NCBI RefSeq assembly: GCF_029051685.1
Contig: NZ_JAACFT010000046.1
Location: forward strand, 1-53,649
Direction of reading: 5' to 3'
Length of the DNA stretch: 53,649 nucleotides
From: Bradyrhizobium sp. CSA207
Lineage (GTDB): Bacteria > Pseudomonadota > Alphaproteobacteria > Rhizobiales > Xanthobacteraceae
In this document: one piece after another, positions 27,225-36,790 of the stretch
How the letters are laid out: every line of letters starts with the position of its first letter
Numbering within the stretch: position 1 is the stretch's first letter
Translations under genes and position numbers: made by a program
The notes under the pieces: model-generated
The model's input: only the letters and a program-made list of their open reading frames with translations
Told to the model about the DNA's origin: nothing
Database searches by the model: none

Positions 27225-27666
27225 TGTTAGGCTACCGGCGAGCTTCTCCAACCGAGGCCGCCATGCCGTAAAGCTGCGCGCAGCTAACGACCGTCGTTCA
27301 GCGCTGAGGCGCTCGCGCTGTTTGCCGGGATCGAGCGCATGCCGCAGCGAGGTCAGAAGTTCGAGGGTCGCTCGCGAGCGTTGGCTCGTCTGCTTGGCCC
27401 CGTCAGCGAATGGTGGACTGGAAACCATGTAAACGACCGCAGCGCCAAGCCGTGTCACCCGCTGGGATACGTCGCGCGCGAGGACTGGCTTCGCTGTCGC
27501 GAGGTGCGTGTCGCGCTGTTTGCGGCAGCCTCCGCGCGACGAGCGCTGGGCCGCCGAGCTGCTCAAGCGTCTGCTTGATGCCAGGTTGTCGCCGTTCGAA
27601 CCCGATGCGGTTGCCGTATGCGAAGCCGCCGAGGCCGAGGCGAAGCGCCCGACGCCTCCGAAGTGA
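27225..27666 (+). pseudogene. Frameshifted small rhizobial hypothetical gene
   Basis: One plus frame reads ALFAGIERMPQRGQKFEGRS, then EWWTGNHVNDRSAKPCHPLG and EDWLRCREVRVALFAA; from about 27530 the protein-like sequence continues in another frame (ERWAAELLKRLLDARLSPFE). This resembles a short conserved hypothetical protein of Rhizobiales with the EWWTGNHVNDRS signature, split by a frameshift. I know no function for it. The rest of 27200-27899 holds nothing else. Confidence 0.4.
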
Positions 27667-27899
27667 CGCGGAGGATCCCGACATGCCGATAAGCTTACGG
27701 GCGCAGCCGCGCGGCGTTAATGGGTGCATGCCTCACAAGAGCCCCCGTCGCGACGCTCACCACGGATATGTCAGGAGGGCATATTGACCTAATAGCGTGT
27801 AAGTCATGGTCGGCCGCTGGCCTCTTCAGGCTCTAAAAACCCATTTGACGCCACGGGTGCGGCTGATAGGGTTGGAATTGGAACCGGTGGGAGAAAGCT

Positions 27900-28526
27900 A
27901 TGCGGGTTATTCTAGCGGCTGGTACACAGCGTTCTGGAAGCACATGGGTCTTCAATGTAGCTCGATTAATCTTGAGAACTCAGGACCCGAACTTAAAGAC
28001 AGCATGGATCGACGATTATGTGCCGGGAACAGAAACGTCGGCGCTATTGAAAATTCACATCCCTGACGATCAATGGAGCGAGAGAGCGGAAACTGTACTA
28101 ACTTGCCATCGCGATCTGCGTGACGTTATCGTGTCCCTTCATGATCGTGGTTGGGTGAACAAGGACGATAAAGGCGCTGCTCTCGCCGCTGCAAAAACTA
28201 CGCGCGAATGTCATGAGTATTGGTCAGCACGATCCGACATCGATCTATCCTACGTCGAAATCATAAATCATCCGCAAACCTCGGCGCAGAGGATAGCGAG
28301 GGCTTGTGGGATATCTATTGACCCGAATACGGCTGCTCAAATTGTCCACGAAGTAGATGGCCTCATTGATGGAGTTGCTTCTTACAACACGGAGAACCAG
28401 CTACACCCAAACCATCGGCGCGACGGTCGGATAGGTCGGTGGATTGGCAATCTGAATGCAGATACGGCCGAGGCAATCGTTTCCGATAATCGGGACTGGT
28501 TTGTTCGTTTTGGGTATCTTACTTGA
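27900..28526 (+). CDS. PAPS-dependent sulfotransferase-like protein
   Basis: A 208-residue protein with the two signatures of PAPS-binding sulfotransferases: the 5'-phosphosulfate loop at residues 8-16 (GTQRSGSTW) and the 3'-phosphate region LTCHRDLRDVIVS near residue 70. Such enzymes transfer sulfate from PAPS to sugars or other acceptors; in rhizobia NodH and NoeE sulfate Nod factors, but those are longer and not clearly similar here. The ATG at 27900 has GGGAGAAAG just upstream. It lies between IS630 copies 2 and 3, and with the acyltransferase at 23965 could modify a surface or signalling saccharide. It ends with a normal stop, 30 bases before a broken transposase. The acceptor is unknown. 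Confidence 0.78.
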   Translation: MRVILAAGTQRSGSTWVFNVARLILRTQDPNLKTAWIDDYVPGTETSALLKIHIPDDQWSERAETVLTCHRDLRDVIVSLHDRGWVNKDDKGAALAAAKTTRECHEYWSARSDIDLSYVEIINHPQTSAQRIARACGISIDPNTAAQIVHEVDGLIDGVASYNTENQLHPNHRRDGRIGRWIGNLNADTAEAIVSDNRDWFVRFGYLT

Positions 28527-28549
28527 ACCTCAACTTCGCTGCGGCGACC

Positions 28550-29111
28550 GTTGCGAACTCGCTGTCAAGCGGGATGCCGCAGCGCTCACCGCTTCGCCAG
28601 CTTGAAAACGTTGCTCGCGGCTGTCTCCAGCGCCGGTCCGAGCGACGGCAGGGTCTTGCGCGTGATCTCGTCGGTGAAGTCGAGGATCGACGCCGCCAGG
28701 CGCAACTGGCGCCGTTGCTCAACGGGATCAGGGCTATTCTGGGGACCAATCCCGACGAAGTGTCGGCCGACGCCGGCTACTACTCCGCCGCCAATCTTCG
28801 CGCGATCAAACGGCGGCGCATTGAGGGCTACATCGCCAACCGGAAGGCAGAAGCACGGCACCAAGTCCGCCACCGCGGAACAGCCTTCAAGAGCCGGCTC
28901 GCTGATCGCCAAGATGAGCACCAAGCTCAAGCGCGCCGGCTACCGAAGTCGCTACCGCTTGCGTAAGCAGATCGTCGAACCCGTGTTCGGACAGATCAAA
29001 CAGGCAAGAGGGTTCAGGCAATTCCTGCTGCGCGGCATCGACAAAGTGAAGCCCGAATGGGCCCTGATTTGCACCGCTCACAACCTCGTCAAGCTGGGGA
29101 GGGCCGCATGA
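28550..29111 (+). pseudogene. Broken IS5/IS1182-type transposase (C-terminal part)
   Basis: Two frames together give the end of an IS1182-like transposase. The first reads PLLNGIRAILGTNPDEVSAD, then AGYYSAANLRAIKRRRIEGY. After about 28860 the match moves to the other frame: RKQIVEPVFGQIKQARGFRQ, then FLLRGIDKVKPEWAL. The Asp in SADAGYYS and the Glu in VEPVFGQIK are the usual second Asp and Glu of the DDE triad. The N-terminus is missing and at least one frameshift is present. Confidence 0.72.
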
Positions 29112-29987
29112 GCCGCTATCATTCGGATAAAACTGGCTTCCCGATGCTAACTGGACAGGCTCCTAGACGACCGATTCCGTGAACTTGGCAGTCATGGAAC
29201 GGGACGTTTGTTTGTGGATTCCTCGTTTGGGATTGACTGAACGAGGAGTTTCATCATGGCAGGATGGCGGCAAGCGGTCGAGTTGGCGATGACCGACGAA
29301 GAGATTGAAACGTTGACGGCTCTTTCGCGGTCGAGGACCGAACCGGCACGCCGGGTATCGCGGGCCGCGATGCTGCTTGCCTACCGCGAGATCCCGTCGT
29401 TCTTTGCGGTGGGACGAAGACTTGGCGCCCATCATCAGACGGTCCAGCGCTGCGTCGAGCGGGCGGCGGCCGATGGCGCGCTGGCGGCGCTCGACGAGCG
29501 CCCGCGACCGGGCAAGGAGCCGGTGATCACGCCGGCGGCCAAGGCCTGGCTGGTGTCTCTGGCGTGCGACAAGGCCAGGGAGCATGGCTATCCGCACGAG
29601 TTGTGGACGACGCGGCTGCTGGCCCGCCATGCCCGCGAGCACGGACCAGAGGCCGGACATGAATGTCTCGCCCGTCTGGTTCAGGGCACGGTGTGCAAGC
29701 TTCTCGGTCAGGAGGAAATCAAGCCGCACAAGGTGCGCTACTATCTTGAAAACCGCGACGCCGAGTTCGAGCAGAAGATGGCGGAGGTTCTGTATGTCTA
29801 TCGCGAGGTCCAGGTCCTGAAAAAAGCCGCCGCCCGGTCGAAGAAGTCGGACAAACCGGTCGCGATCGTCTCCTACGACGAGAAGCCGGGGATCCAGGCC
29901 ATCGCAACGACAGCGCCGGATCTGCCGCCAGTGCCGGGCGTGCATGCGACCTTCGCCCGCGATCATGAGTACAAACGTCACGGCACG

Positions 29988-29997
29988 CTCAGCCTGT
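29988..29997. repeat. Target-site duplication of the ISL3 element
   Basis: CTCAGCCTGT occurs at 29988-29997 and again at 31731-31740, directly flanking the ISL3 element. ISL3-family elements typically duplicate 8 bases; the shared stretch here is 10, so two bases match by chance or the end is slightly off. Confidence 0.72.
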
Positions 29998-31730
29998 CAA
30001 TCGGCTTGCAAATTCTGACCCCCTAAGCCAGGGGATCGGCGTCCAAAATTGGCTCTGCGCTGACGCAGTTTTGGTGCAGCTCCGATTATTCTGCGCCGAT
30101 TAGCCTGGCTTGAAGCAAATCGATTTTGCCACGGCCGTACATTTGGCGTCTGACGAGCTTGAGGCGCGTGATCTGACCCTCAGTCTGTCCGTTGGACCAT
30201 GGCGAGGTGATCGCCGCTCGAACCGCCGCTTCATCGCTCGTTACGCCGCGGGCGAACGATGCGACAAGACTGGCGCGAGCGCGCTCGATCCAGGGTGACA
30301 ACTCGGCGGCGGCTCGGCGCCGAATCATCAAGTGGAATTCGGCGATGATCTCGCGTGCCTCGACCAAGGCTGGCACGCCAGCTTCTACCGCCGCGACCGT
30401 CACCGTCTCTGCCTTCGATAGCGTATCCCGTCCGACGGTCATGAGACGAGCGATCGTTCTGGCCGATGGAATCCGATGAAGAGTTTCGACATCAGTCTTT
30501 TCGGCCCGCCGTCTACGAGTCGTCCATTCGCCGACAACACGAAGGGAGCCTCGGAAACCGCGCGCCCGTAAGCGGCGCCAAAGTTCAGCGCCGTTTCGGC
30601 AACCGGCTGCCCATTGATCGTCGAGCCATGGCAGGTGCTGATCGAGAGAACTCTCCCGGGTCCGGAAGACATCATGGCGTTCGCCGCGGATCACCTGTCG
30701 TACCAGCCCCCTGCTGTGGCCCGTCTGGCGCACGATCTGCTTGATCGGCATTCCACCTTTCGACAGGCTCAAGATGGTCGCGTTGGCCTCGTCGCGCCGG
30801 AGATAGCCCTCATATTGGAGACGCTCCGCAGCTGTTAGCAGCTCGGGATCGATCGTCGTTGCTCCGATTGCGCTGCGGATCTGGCGCATCGATTTTCGGA
30901 CGGCATCGAGGAAGGCCCGACTGGCGTTCTCCATCAGATGCCAACGATCTGCGACCTGTACCGCGTGCGGCAGGGCCTTCGCTGCGGCTTCGCCATATCC
31001 TCCACCGCGGTCACGAGCGACGATCGCGATCGTGGGATGAGCAGCGAGCCAGGCCTGGGCGGTCGCGGGCTCACGGTCCGGCAGCAGGGTGACCACCCGG
31101 CGCCTTTCCAGGTTGCAGATGATGCTGGCGTATCGGTGATTGCGCCGCCAGGCCCAATCATCAATGCCGATAACCCTGAGCGGGTCAGCTGGTGCACGGC
31201 TACGGCGTCGAACCACCCGGAGGAGCGTATCCTTGCTCACCGGCAGCATCAGCCGCTTTGCGAAGCCTGCCGCCGGCCGTCCGCCAAGCGCCAGACCGAG
31301 GTGATGGACAATGGAGTCCAGCCTCGCCGTGCGTCGCGCTGATGGCGCCAGCACTCCTTCGGCGAAGCGCTCAGTAAAGATTTGGCGCCTGCACAGGACG
31401 GCGTCGCAGCGGAAGCGGCGGGCGACCACCAGGAGCTGTACGATCCGCCCCGAAAGCGGGAGGTCAGTTACGCGTCGCCGATACCGGCTATGGACACGTC
31501 GGGAAACTGTTCCGCACAAGGGACACAGGCCGACGCTTCCGGACGCCCGGATCTCAATAACGGCCTTATCACCTTCGTAGTACGCACTCTCTACAACAAA
31601 CCCACGCGGCACCAGACTGGAGCGGTGGAGTGCTTGCTGCATGGCTTTGATTCTCCTCCAATCAAAGCGCCACGCATCCCCCAAACTGCATCAAAAGTGA
31701 GTCAGAGCCAATATTGCAGGCCGAATGACA
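29998..31730 (-). mobile_element. ISL3-family insertion sequence
   Basis: A 1.73-kb element inserted in IS630 copy 3. Both ends share an imperfect inverted motif (TCGGCTTGCAA on the left, TCGGCCTGCAA inward from the right). It carries one transposase gene on the minus strand. Confidence 0.85.
30086..31642 (-). CDS. ISL3-family transposase
   Basis: A 518-residue ISL3 (TnpA) transposase that should be functional. An N-terminal zinc finger (CPLCGTVSRRVHSRYRRRV type, with CxxC) is followed by the DDE domain. The first Asp lies in RVIGIDDWAWRR, the second in IVARDRGGGYGEA, and the Glu in QTEGQITRLKLVRRQMYGR, the usual end of this family. The ATG at 31642 is chosen because GGAGGA lies 9 bases upstream; the frame is open from 31684. 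No stop or shift is seen. Confidence 0.9.
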   Translation of the reverse strand: MQQALHRSSLVPRGFVVESAYYEGDKAVIEIRASGSVGLCPLCGTVSRRVHSRYRRRVTDLPLSGRIVQLLVVARRFRCDAVLCRRQIFTERFAEGVLAPSARRTARLDSIVHHLGLALGGRPAAGFAKRLMLPVSKDTLLRVVRRRSRAPADPLRVIGIDDWAWRRNHRYASIICNLERRRVVTLLPDREPATAQAWLAAHPTIAIVARDRGGGYGEAAAKALPHAVQVADRWHLMENASRAFLDAVRKSMRQIRSAIGATTIDPELLTAAERLQYEGYLRRDEANATILSLSKGGMPIKQIVRQTGHSRGLVRQVIRGERHDVFRTRESSLDQHLPWLDDQWAAGCRNGAELWRRLRARGFRGSLRVVGEWTTRRRRAEKTDVETLHRIPSARTIARLMTVGRDTLSKAETVTVAAVEAGVPALVEAREIIAEFHLMIRRRAAAELSPWIERARASLVASFARGVTSDEAAVRAAITSPWSNGQTEGQITRLKLVRRQMYGRGKIDLLQARLIGAE

Positions 31731-32175
31731 CTCAGCCTGTTGGCGGGGATTGACCTGCTCACCGGGAAGGTCCACGCGCTCGTCAAAGACCGCCACCGCA
31801 GCCGAGAGTTCATAGAATTCCTCAAGCTCCTCGATGCCGCCTATCCGGCCAGGACCGCGATCAAGTTGATCCTCGATAATCATTCCGCGCACATCTCGAG
31901 AGAAACCAGAGCCTGGCTTGACACACGACCGGCAGGCCGCTTCCAGTTTACCTTCACGCCCAAGCACGGCTCCTGGCTCAACCTTATCGAGGGCTTCTTC
32001 TCCAAGTTCGCCCGATCCGTCCTGCGTCACATCCGGGTTACATCAAAGCACGAACTCAAAGAGCGCGTCATGGCCGGAATTGACGACGTCAATCGCCATC
32101 CCGTCGTCCATACCTGGTCCTACAAACTCGCCGAGGCCACCTGGTATGATTCGAACCAAGGAAACGCTGACCTAG

Positions 32176-32628
32176 TATCTATGGCGACGTGTTGGGTGAC
32201 GAGGAACGCCAATTTGCTCGACGGATGTGGCGGCGCAAGTAATTGTGGACCCTCGACCGCACCTCCGGGAAAAACGTCTGCGCATCACTAGCAATCTGGT
32301 ACAGCGCACTATTATGCAACGTTCATTTTCCGCCGGCTTGTGATACGGCCGGTCGCTTAGAGACTCACGGCGTTCCGATTTTCGGCGCTCAGCACCCGTA
32401 AGGCAATTTCAGAAAACCGCACAAGCACACCTATTGTCTGGTCTTCCGAATTTCTTGCATGACGAGTTGTGCACCCTGCAAGCGCGTCAGCATCAGGCGC
32501 AAAACTTCGATTCTCACCTTTAGCAGTTCAATATACTCTGTCTTCATCTCCTGACCCTTGGTTGCAGCGCGTCAGCTCGCGCTGTTCGTTTGTCATTGCC
32601 GATGCTTCGTGGCGATTCCCACTAGCCG
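32176..32628. other. Intergenic region after IS630 copy 3
   Basis: About 450 bases. The read-through tail of the copy 3 transposase frame ends at 32291. The remainder shows only chance frames and no recognisable site. Confidence 0.4.
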
Positions 32629-33444
32629 TCATGATTTATGCCGAACCGTTGTCCGACAAGAACTCGAACCGTTGCGTTCTGCAAACTCCTTTTCGAACAC
32701 GAATTGCGCCGGCTCGCCGTGATCGCCTTCGACAAAGCCCTTCGCCACCAATAGCTCGCGGGCGTCGCGCACCAACGCAGGGCTGCCGCAAACCATGACG
32801 CGGTCATGCTGCGGATCGAGTTCCGGCAGTTCGACATCTGTAAACAGCTTGCCTGACGCGATCAGGTCGGTGATCCGGCCGCGGTTCCGGAAGCGATCGC
32901 GCGTCACCATCGGATAGTAGATCAGCTGATAGCGCACGAAGTCGCCGACCAGCTCGTCCCCCGGCAGTTTTTCCATGATCATCTCGCCATAGGCGAGCTC
33001 AGCGACGCGGCGGCAGCCATGCAGTAGTACAACATTCTGGAATCGTAAATAGGTTTCGGGATCCTTGATCACGCTCAGGAAGGGCGCAAGCCCGGTGCCG
33101 GTGCCGATCAGATAGAGATTGCGCCCGTCCTCGAGATTATCGATGACCAGCGTCCCCGTCGCCTCGCGGCTGACGATGATCTCGTCACCTGCCTTCAGAT
33201 GCTGCAGACGCGAGGTTAAGGGACCATCGGGCACCTTGGTCGAGAAGAATTCCAGCCGGTCCTCGTAGTGGGCGCTGGCGAGGCTGTGGGCACGCAGCAG
33301 CGGCTTCTCGTCCACCTTGAGCCCGATCATGGCAAATTCGCCGCTACGGAAGTGGAACGACGGATTCCGCGTGGTGGTGAAGCTGAAGAGAGTGTCGGTC
33401 CAGTGATGAACGCTCAGCACGCGTTCCTGGTTGAAATTGCTCAT
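32629..33444 (-). CDS. fpr: Ferredoxin-NADP+ reductase
   Basis: A 271-residue FAD enzyme that passes electrons between NADPH and ferredoxin or flavodoxin, in the cytoplasm. The FAD-binding motif is RAHSLAS (residues ~50-56), the NADP pyrophosphate loop is LIGTGTGLAPFLSV and the NADP ribose region is VMVCGSPALVRDARELL. The ATG at 33444 gives the usual MSNFNQERVLSVHHWTDTL start; the frame is open 42 codons further upstream but that stretch is unlike the family. The C-terminus is unusual: bacterial Fpr normally ends shortly after a FVFEK-like stretch with a short tail, but here ERNGSSSCRTTVRHKS follows, so the end may be replaced. Rhizobial Fpr can serve nitrogenase or stress responses; neighbours give no hint. 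Confidence 0.92.
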   Translation of the reverse strand: MSNFNQERVLSVHHWTDTLFSFTTTRNPSFHFRSGEFAMIGLKVDEKPLLRAHSLASAHYEDRLEFFSTKVPDGPLTSRLQHLKAGDEIIVSREATGTLVIDNLEDGRNLYLIGTGTGLAPFLSVIKDPETYLRFQNVVLLHGCRRVAELAYGEMIMEKLPGDELVGDFVRYQLIYYPMVTRDRFRNRGRITDLIASGKLFTDVELPELDPQHDRVMVCGSPALVRDARELLVAKGFVEGDHGEPAQFVFEKEFAERNGSSSCRTTVRHKS

Positions 33445-33556
33445 CTCACCGCTCGCGCAACAGTTGGAGCATGATCCGTGTGCCGCTTTGCCGAAATGCT
33501 CATCCTCAAATGGAACCTCGATTGACAAAAGCGCGAAGCGCACCAACGCGTTCGCT

Positions 33557-33655
33557 TTAAGTAAAGGCAAAGGCGAGCAGGCTTGAGCACAGCAGCACGA
33601 GACCGGCCGCGGTCAGTGCCAGGAAACTCTCGGAGACAAGATCATGATTGCGCAT
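33557..33655 (-). CDS. Small single-helix membrane peptide
   Basis: A 32-residue frame from ATG 33655 with GAGG 7 bases upstream. Nearly all of it is one hydrophobic helix (SFLALTAAGLVLLCSSLLAF). It lies about 110 bases upstream of the fpr start on the same strand and may be cotranscribed. Short membrane peptides like this are common in Bradyrhizobium but often unannotated; function unknown. Confidence 0.5.
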   Translation of the reverse strand: MRNHDLVSESFLALTAAGLVLLCSSLLAFAFT

Positions 33656-34410
33656 GAAACAGCCTCGATTGCGCAGTCGAAGAGAGAGCACCAGTCCCGG
33701 CCTTGGTCGATGATAAGACAATTCGCATCCCACTTTGCTAAATGAACTCTTCCCCTGTCTCACACTGGGCCAATAGGCGGCTTTGCCAGCTCACTCCCGG
33801 CCGAGGGTCGCGAAGGAAGAATTCAGTGCACCCTCCTCACGCAGAGACGATGGCATTTTGGGCGCCTTTGCTCCGACAAACACAGTACGTAACGAACGAA
33901 CAATCTCGTTTCTTACCTGAGTGTGTCGTCTCGGCTTCATATTGGAGCGTTTCGTACAAACGACCCTGCAATTCACGCTCTATTGCAACGGTACTGGGAC
34001 GGACGCTCATCGGGGATCGACGCTCCGAGATTCGCCGAAGTGGTGCTGTGCGCCGAATATGCGCTGTGCGATCCTCACATGTGATCGCGATCATCGCGAC
34101 TAACCGTAGCGATATAGCAATCTTGATTAATGCAATGAGCTGCGTGTTCACGCTTAAATCCTGCGTTTGATCGCCCTTTTTGGACAGACTTCAGCGCTCT
34201 ACGCTGTCTCGTTGATAGATCTGGAATGTCTTCCGACGAGGAAGCGTCGGAGCGTGACGTACGGTGTGAGTTCAGGATTTCGAAATCAATCTAAATTAGT
34301 TAGCCAGTCGTCATCGACCGAATGAAGCAGGTCAACTCCCGTTTAGCTCAATATCGATAACCGCGCTCACCAACACCGTGCCGGGGCATGAACTCATTCA
34401 AGGGATAACC
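33656..34410. other. Intergenic region between the fpr unit and the chemoreceptor
   Basis: About 750 bases holding divergent promoters for the fpr unit and for the chemoreceptor gene. Frames of up to 142 codons exist on the plus strand but have no protein pattern. A hairpin with 6-bp stems (TCCGAC/GTCGGA) lies near 34230. Confidence 0.4.
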
Positions 34411-36396
34411 ATGAGCGAAGTTGCGACGAGGGGCGGCAGGCCATCGAGGGGCCTCCGCATTGGATTACGCGGCCAAATGGCACTCCTTGGGATTTCCGGA
34501 GTGCTTGTCACAGGCACAATCTGCGCGGCCGCCCTGACTTATGCGAGCCTTGTTCAGAGCGAGTCGAACGACAGCAACCAGTTCAGAGCCCGCGTCGCAT
34601 CGTTGTCACAAAGCTTCCTGCAGTCACGACAAATCGCGAGCGACTTCCTGCGCAAACCCAATGAAGTATCGATCAAGAGCCATGCCGAGAATCATGAGCG
34701 GCAGCTCGCGGACCTGAGTCACGTCGAAACATTTGCGACGGCTTTGCCAGATGGGGACCCGCTGAAGCAGGCGACCGCCCTACGTCCGGTGATTAATCTC
34801 TATGCAACGCGCTTTCATAACGTGGTCTCGGCCCAACGCAACCTCGGCTTCAATGAGGATGACGGATTCCAAGGCAAGCTGCGCAAGGCCGTTCACATCG
34901 TCGAGCAGCGGCTCGCTGAGCTGAACCAACCACGCCTCACGACCTTGATGTTGATGATGCGCCGGCACGAGAAGGATTTCATCCTGCGCGGCGAAGACAA
35001 ATATGGCGATCAACTGGTGGACCGGGAGGCGGAATTCGAAACGACGCTCGCTCAGGCCAGCCTGCCAGCCGACGTGCATTCCCAGATCCTCGAACTGATC
35101 CGCGCATACAAGTCGAATTTTGTTTCGTTTATGGTCACGCAGCAAGCGCTGGGCGATCAGGTGGACGATCTCGGACAGATCTACGACCGCGTCCACCCGG
35201 CGCTAGTGAAGATCATGGCTGCCGCTGAGGCGCGTTCGCGGGCTGCTGAAATTCATGCTGATGAAATTCGGCGGACGCTCATCTGGGTGATTGGACTTTC
35301 AACGATCCTCGTGGGTCTGATCGCATTACTGTTCGGCCAACGCATAGCCGAAACAGTCGCTTCGATGACGGTGGCCATGCGCCAACTCGGCGACGGTCAG
35401 TTCGACGTGGTTCTGCCGGGACTCGGCCGAAAAGATGAGCTCGGCGAGATGGCCGAAGCGGTCGAAATGTTCAAGCTGAAAGCTCGCGAGAAGGCACAGG
35501 CCGAGCTCGATGCGAAGGTCGAACAAGATCGTACTGCCGCCGAGCAGCGTCAGGCCGATATCGCTCAGCTCGCCGGCGAATTCAAAACGGCCGTGGGCAA
35601 GGTAATCGAGACCGTCTCATCCGCCTCCTCACAGCTTGAAGCCTCCGCACGCAGCCTTACCCGGACGGCTGATCATAGCCGGCAACTTTCGATCGAAGTC
35701 GCATGCTCATCGGAGGAAGCGTCCGGCAACGTTCAGCGTGTCGCGACCGCGACGAGCGAAATGGCGATAACCATCGCCAACATCGGCCGAAAGGTTCAAG
35801 AAGCTGCCAATATAGCGGGCGAAGCGGTTCGCAAGGCCGAACTCAGCGACCAGCGCATGGCCAGTTTGGCGGCCGCCGCGGAGCGGATCGGCAGCGTGAT
35901 TCAGCTGATCGCTGCAATTGCGCGGCAAACCAATTTGCTTGCGCTCAACGCGACGATTGAAGCCGCGCGCGCCGGTCATCTCGGTAGAGGCTTCGCAGTT
36001 GTCGCCCAGGAAGTGAAATCTCTCGCGGCGCAAACGGCGCATGCGACCGTTGAGATCAGTGAGCAGATTGGCGGCATTCAGGCGGCGACAACTGAGTCGG
36101 TCGGCGCGATTACCGAAATTAGTGTCATCATCGACCGCATCTCGGAGATTGCCAGGACGGTGGTCGACGCCATAGGAGAGCAGGAGGCAACGAGCAAAAG
36201 CATCGCATTCAATGTGCAGGAAGCCGCGGTCAGGACCACCCAGGTGGCGGCCAGCGCCGGTGAAGTCACCAACCGCGCGATGGAAACCGGAGGGGCATCG
36301 ATGCAAGTGCTGACATCTGCCGAACAGCTGTCTGAGGAAAGCTCTCGACTGAAGCACGAACTAAACAGCTTCCTGGGCAGGATTCAAGCGGCTTAG
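34411..36396 (+). CDS. Methyl-accepting chemotaxis protein
   Basis: A 661-residue chemoreceptor that passes ligand signals to CheA through CheW. It has a first membrane helix (about residues 20-45), a ~240-residue periplasmic helical sensor region (PilJ/HBM-like, with a FILRGEDKYGDQL motif typical of the four-helix sensor type), a second helix (residues ~294-316, LIWVIGLSTILVGLIALLFG), a HAMP domain, and a long signalling domain. The conserved hairpin tip reads IARQTNLLALNATIEAARAG, followed by GRGFAVVAQEVKSLA. The frame is open from 34378, but ATG 34411 with AGGGA just before it is preferred. It is one of the many receptors usual for these soil bacteria; its ligand is unknown. Confidence 0.94.
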   Translation: MSEVATRGGRPSRGLRIGLRGQMALLGISGVLVTGTICAAALTYASLVQSESNDSNQFRARVASLSQSFLQSRQIASDFLRKPNEVSIKSHAENHERQLADLSHVETFATALPDGDPLKQATALRPVINLYATRFHNVVSAQRNLGFNEDDGFQGKLRKAVHIVEQRLAELNQPRLTTLMLMMRRHEKDFILRGEDKYGDQLVDREAEFETTLAQASLPADVHSQILELIRAYKSNFVSFMVTQQALGDQVDDLGQIYDRVHPALVKIMAAAEARSRAAEIHADEIRRTLIWVIGLSTILVGLIALLFGQRIAETVASMTVAMRQLGDGQFDVVLPGLGRKDELGEMAEAVEMFKLKAREKAQAELDAKVEQDRTAAEQRQADIAQLAGEFKTAVGKVIETVSSASSQLEASARSLTRTADHSRQLSIEVACSSEEASGNVQRVATATSEMAITIANIGRKVQEAANIAGEAVRKAELSDQRMASLAAAAERIGSVIQLIAAIARQTNLLALNATIEAARAGHLGRGFAVVAQEVKSLAAQTAHATVEISEQIGGIQAATTESVGAITEISVIIDRISEIARTVVDAIGEQEATSKSIAFNVQEAAVRTTQVAASAGEVTNRAMETGGASMQVLTSAEQLSEESSRLKHELNSFLGRIQAA

Positions 36397-36537
36397 GTTG
36401 GCATGTCAGAATACTCCTTCGGCCTTTCTGGCTCTAGAAGCACGCAAGAGTGTCCCATTTTTCCTTGCGCCCTTCAGTTGCTTGGGCTTGAATGCGCTAA
36501 TATTTTAGTACTTTCGCGTCGGGCGGCCCCTGACGTC

Positions 36538-36790
36538 ATGCTCTTGCGTTTTTGCTTCCTCTTAATTGTGACGGTCTCGCTCAGCGCCTGCGCGTCGAGC
36601 GAGACGAGAAGTGACGTCAGGCTGCCGATATTCCAGCGACGAAGTACAAGAAGATTGCAGTCTAGCATGCTGATCTTGAACGAGGTCGGCTGGCGGACTT
36701 TCCGCGAAGCATTCATCGTCTACGCCGCGCGATCTCATCAGCGACTACACCGACTGCACGTATCAGCCGTTCGTGCAGGGGTCTCGAATA
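36538..36790 (+). pseudogene. Frameshifted small lipoprotein gene
   Basis: ATG at 36538 opens a lipoprotein signal sequence (RFCFLLIVTVSLSAC, lipobox LSAC). After about 25 mature residues the sequence loses coding character in this frame and continues in others, with a tail like DLISDYTDCTYQPF. This layout resembles small phage-type or rhizobial lipoproteins with a Cys-containing tail; the frames are broken. Confidence 0.45.

Larger units (their letters stand above)
29256..32145 (+). pseudogene. IS630-family transposase, interrupted (copy 3)
   Basis: The transposase frame runs normally from 29256 to 29997 (about 247 codons, including the first catalytic motif SYDEKPG) and resumes at 31738 with LLAGIDLLTGKVH, including LILDNHSAH and SWLNLIEGFF. 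The natural TGA stop seen in copies 1 and 2 is TGG here, so the 3' part reads on to 32291 into unrelated sequence. Two independent lesions make it inactive. Confidence 0.88.
29163..32175 (+). mobile_element. IS630-family element, copy 3, split by an ISL3 element
   Basis: CTAG ends at 29163-29166 and 32172-32175. It is the same element as copies 1 and 2, but a 1.7-kb ISL3-family element sits inside its transposase gene (29998-31730). Removing the insertion and one copy of the repeated target bases restores an element of the normal length. This copy shows that the ISL3 arrived after the IS630. Confidence 0.88.
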
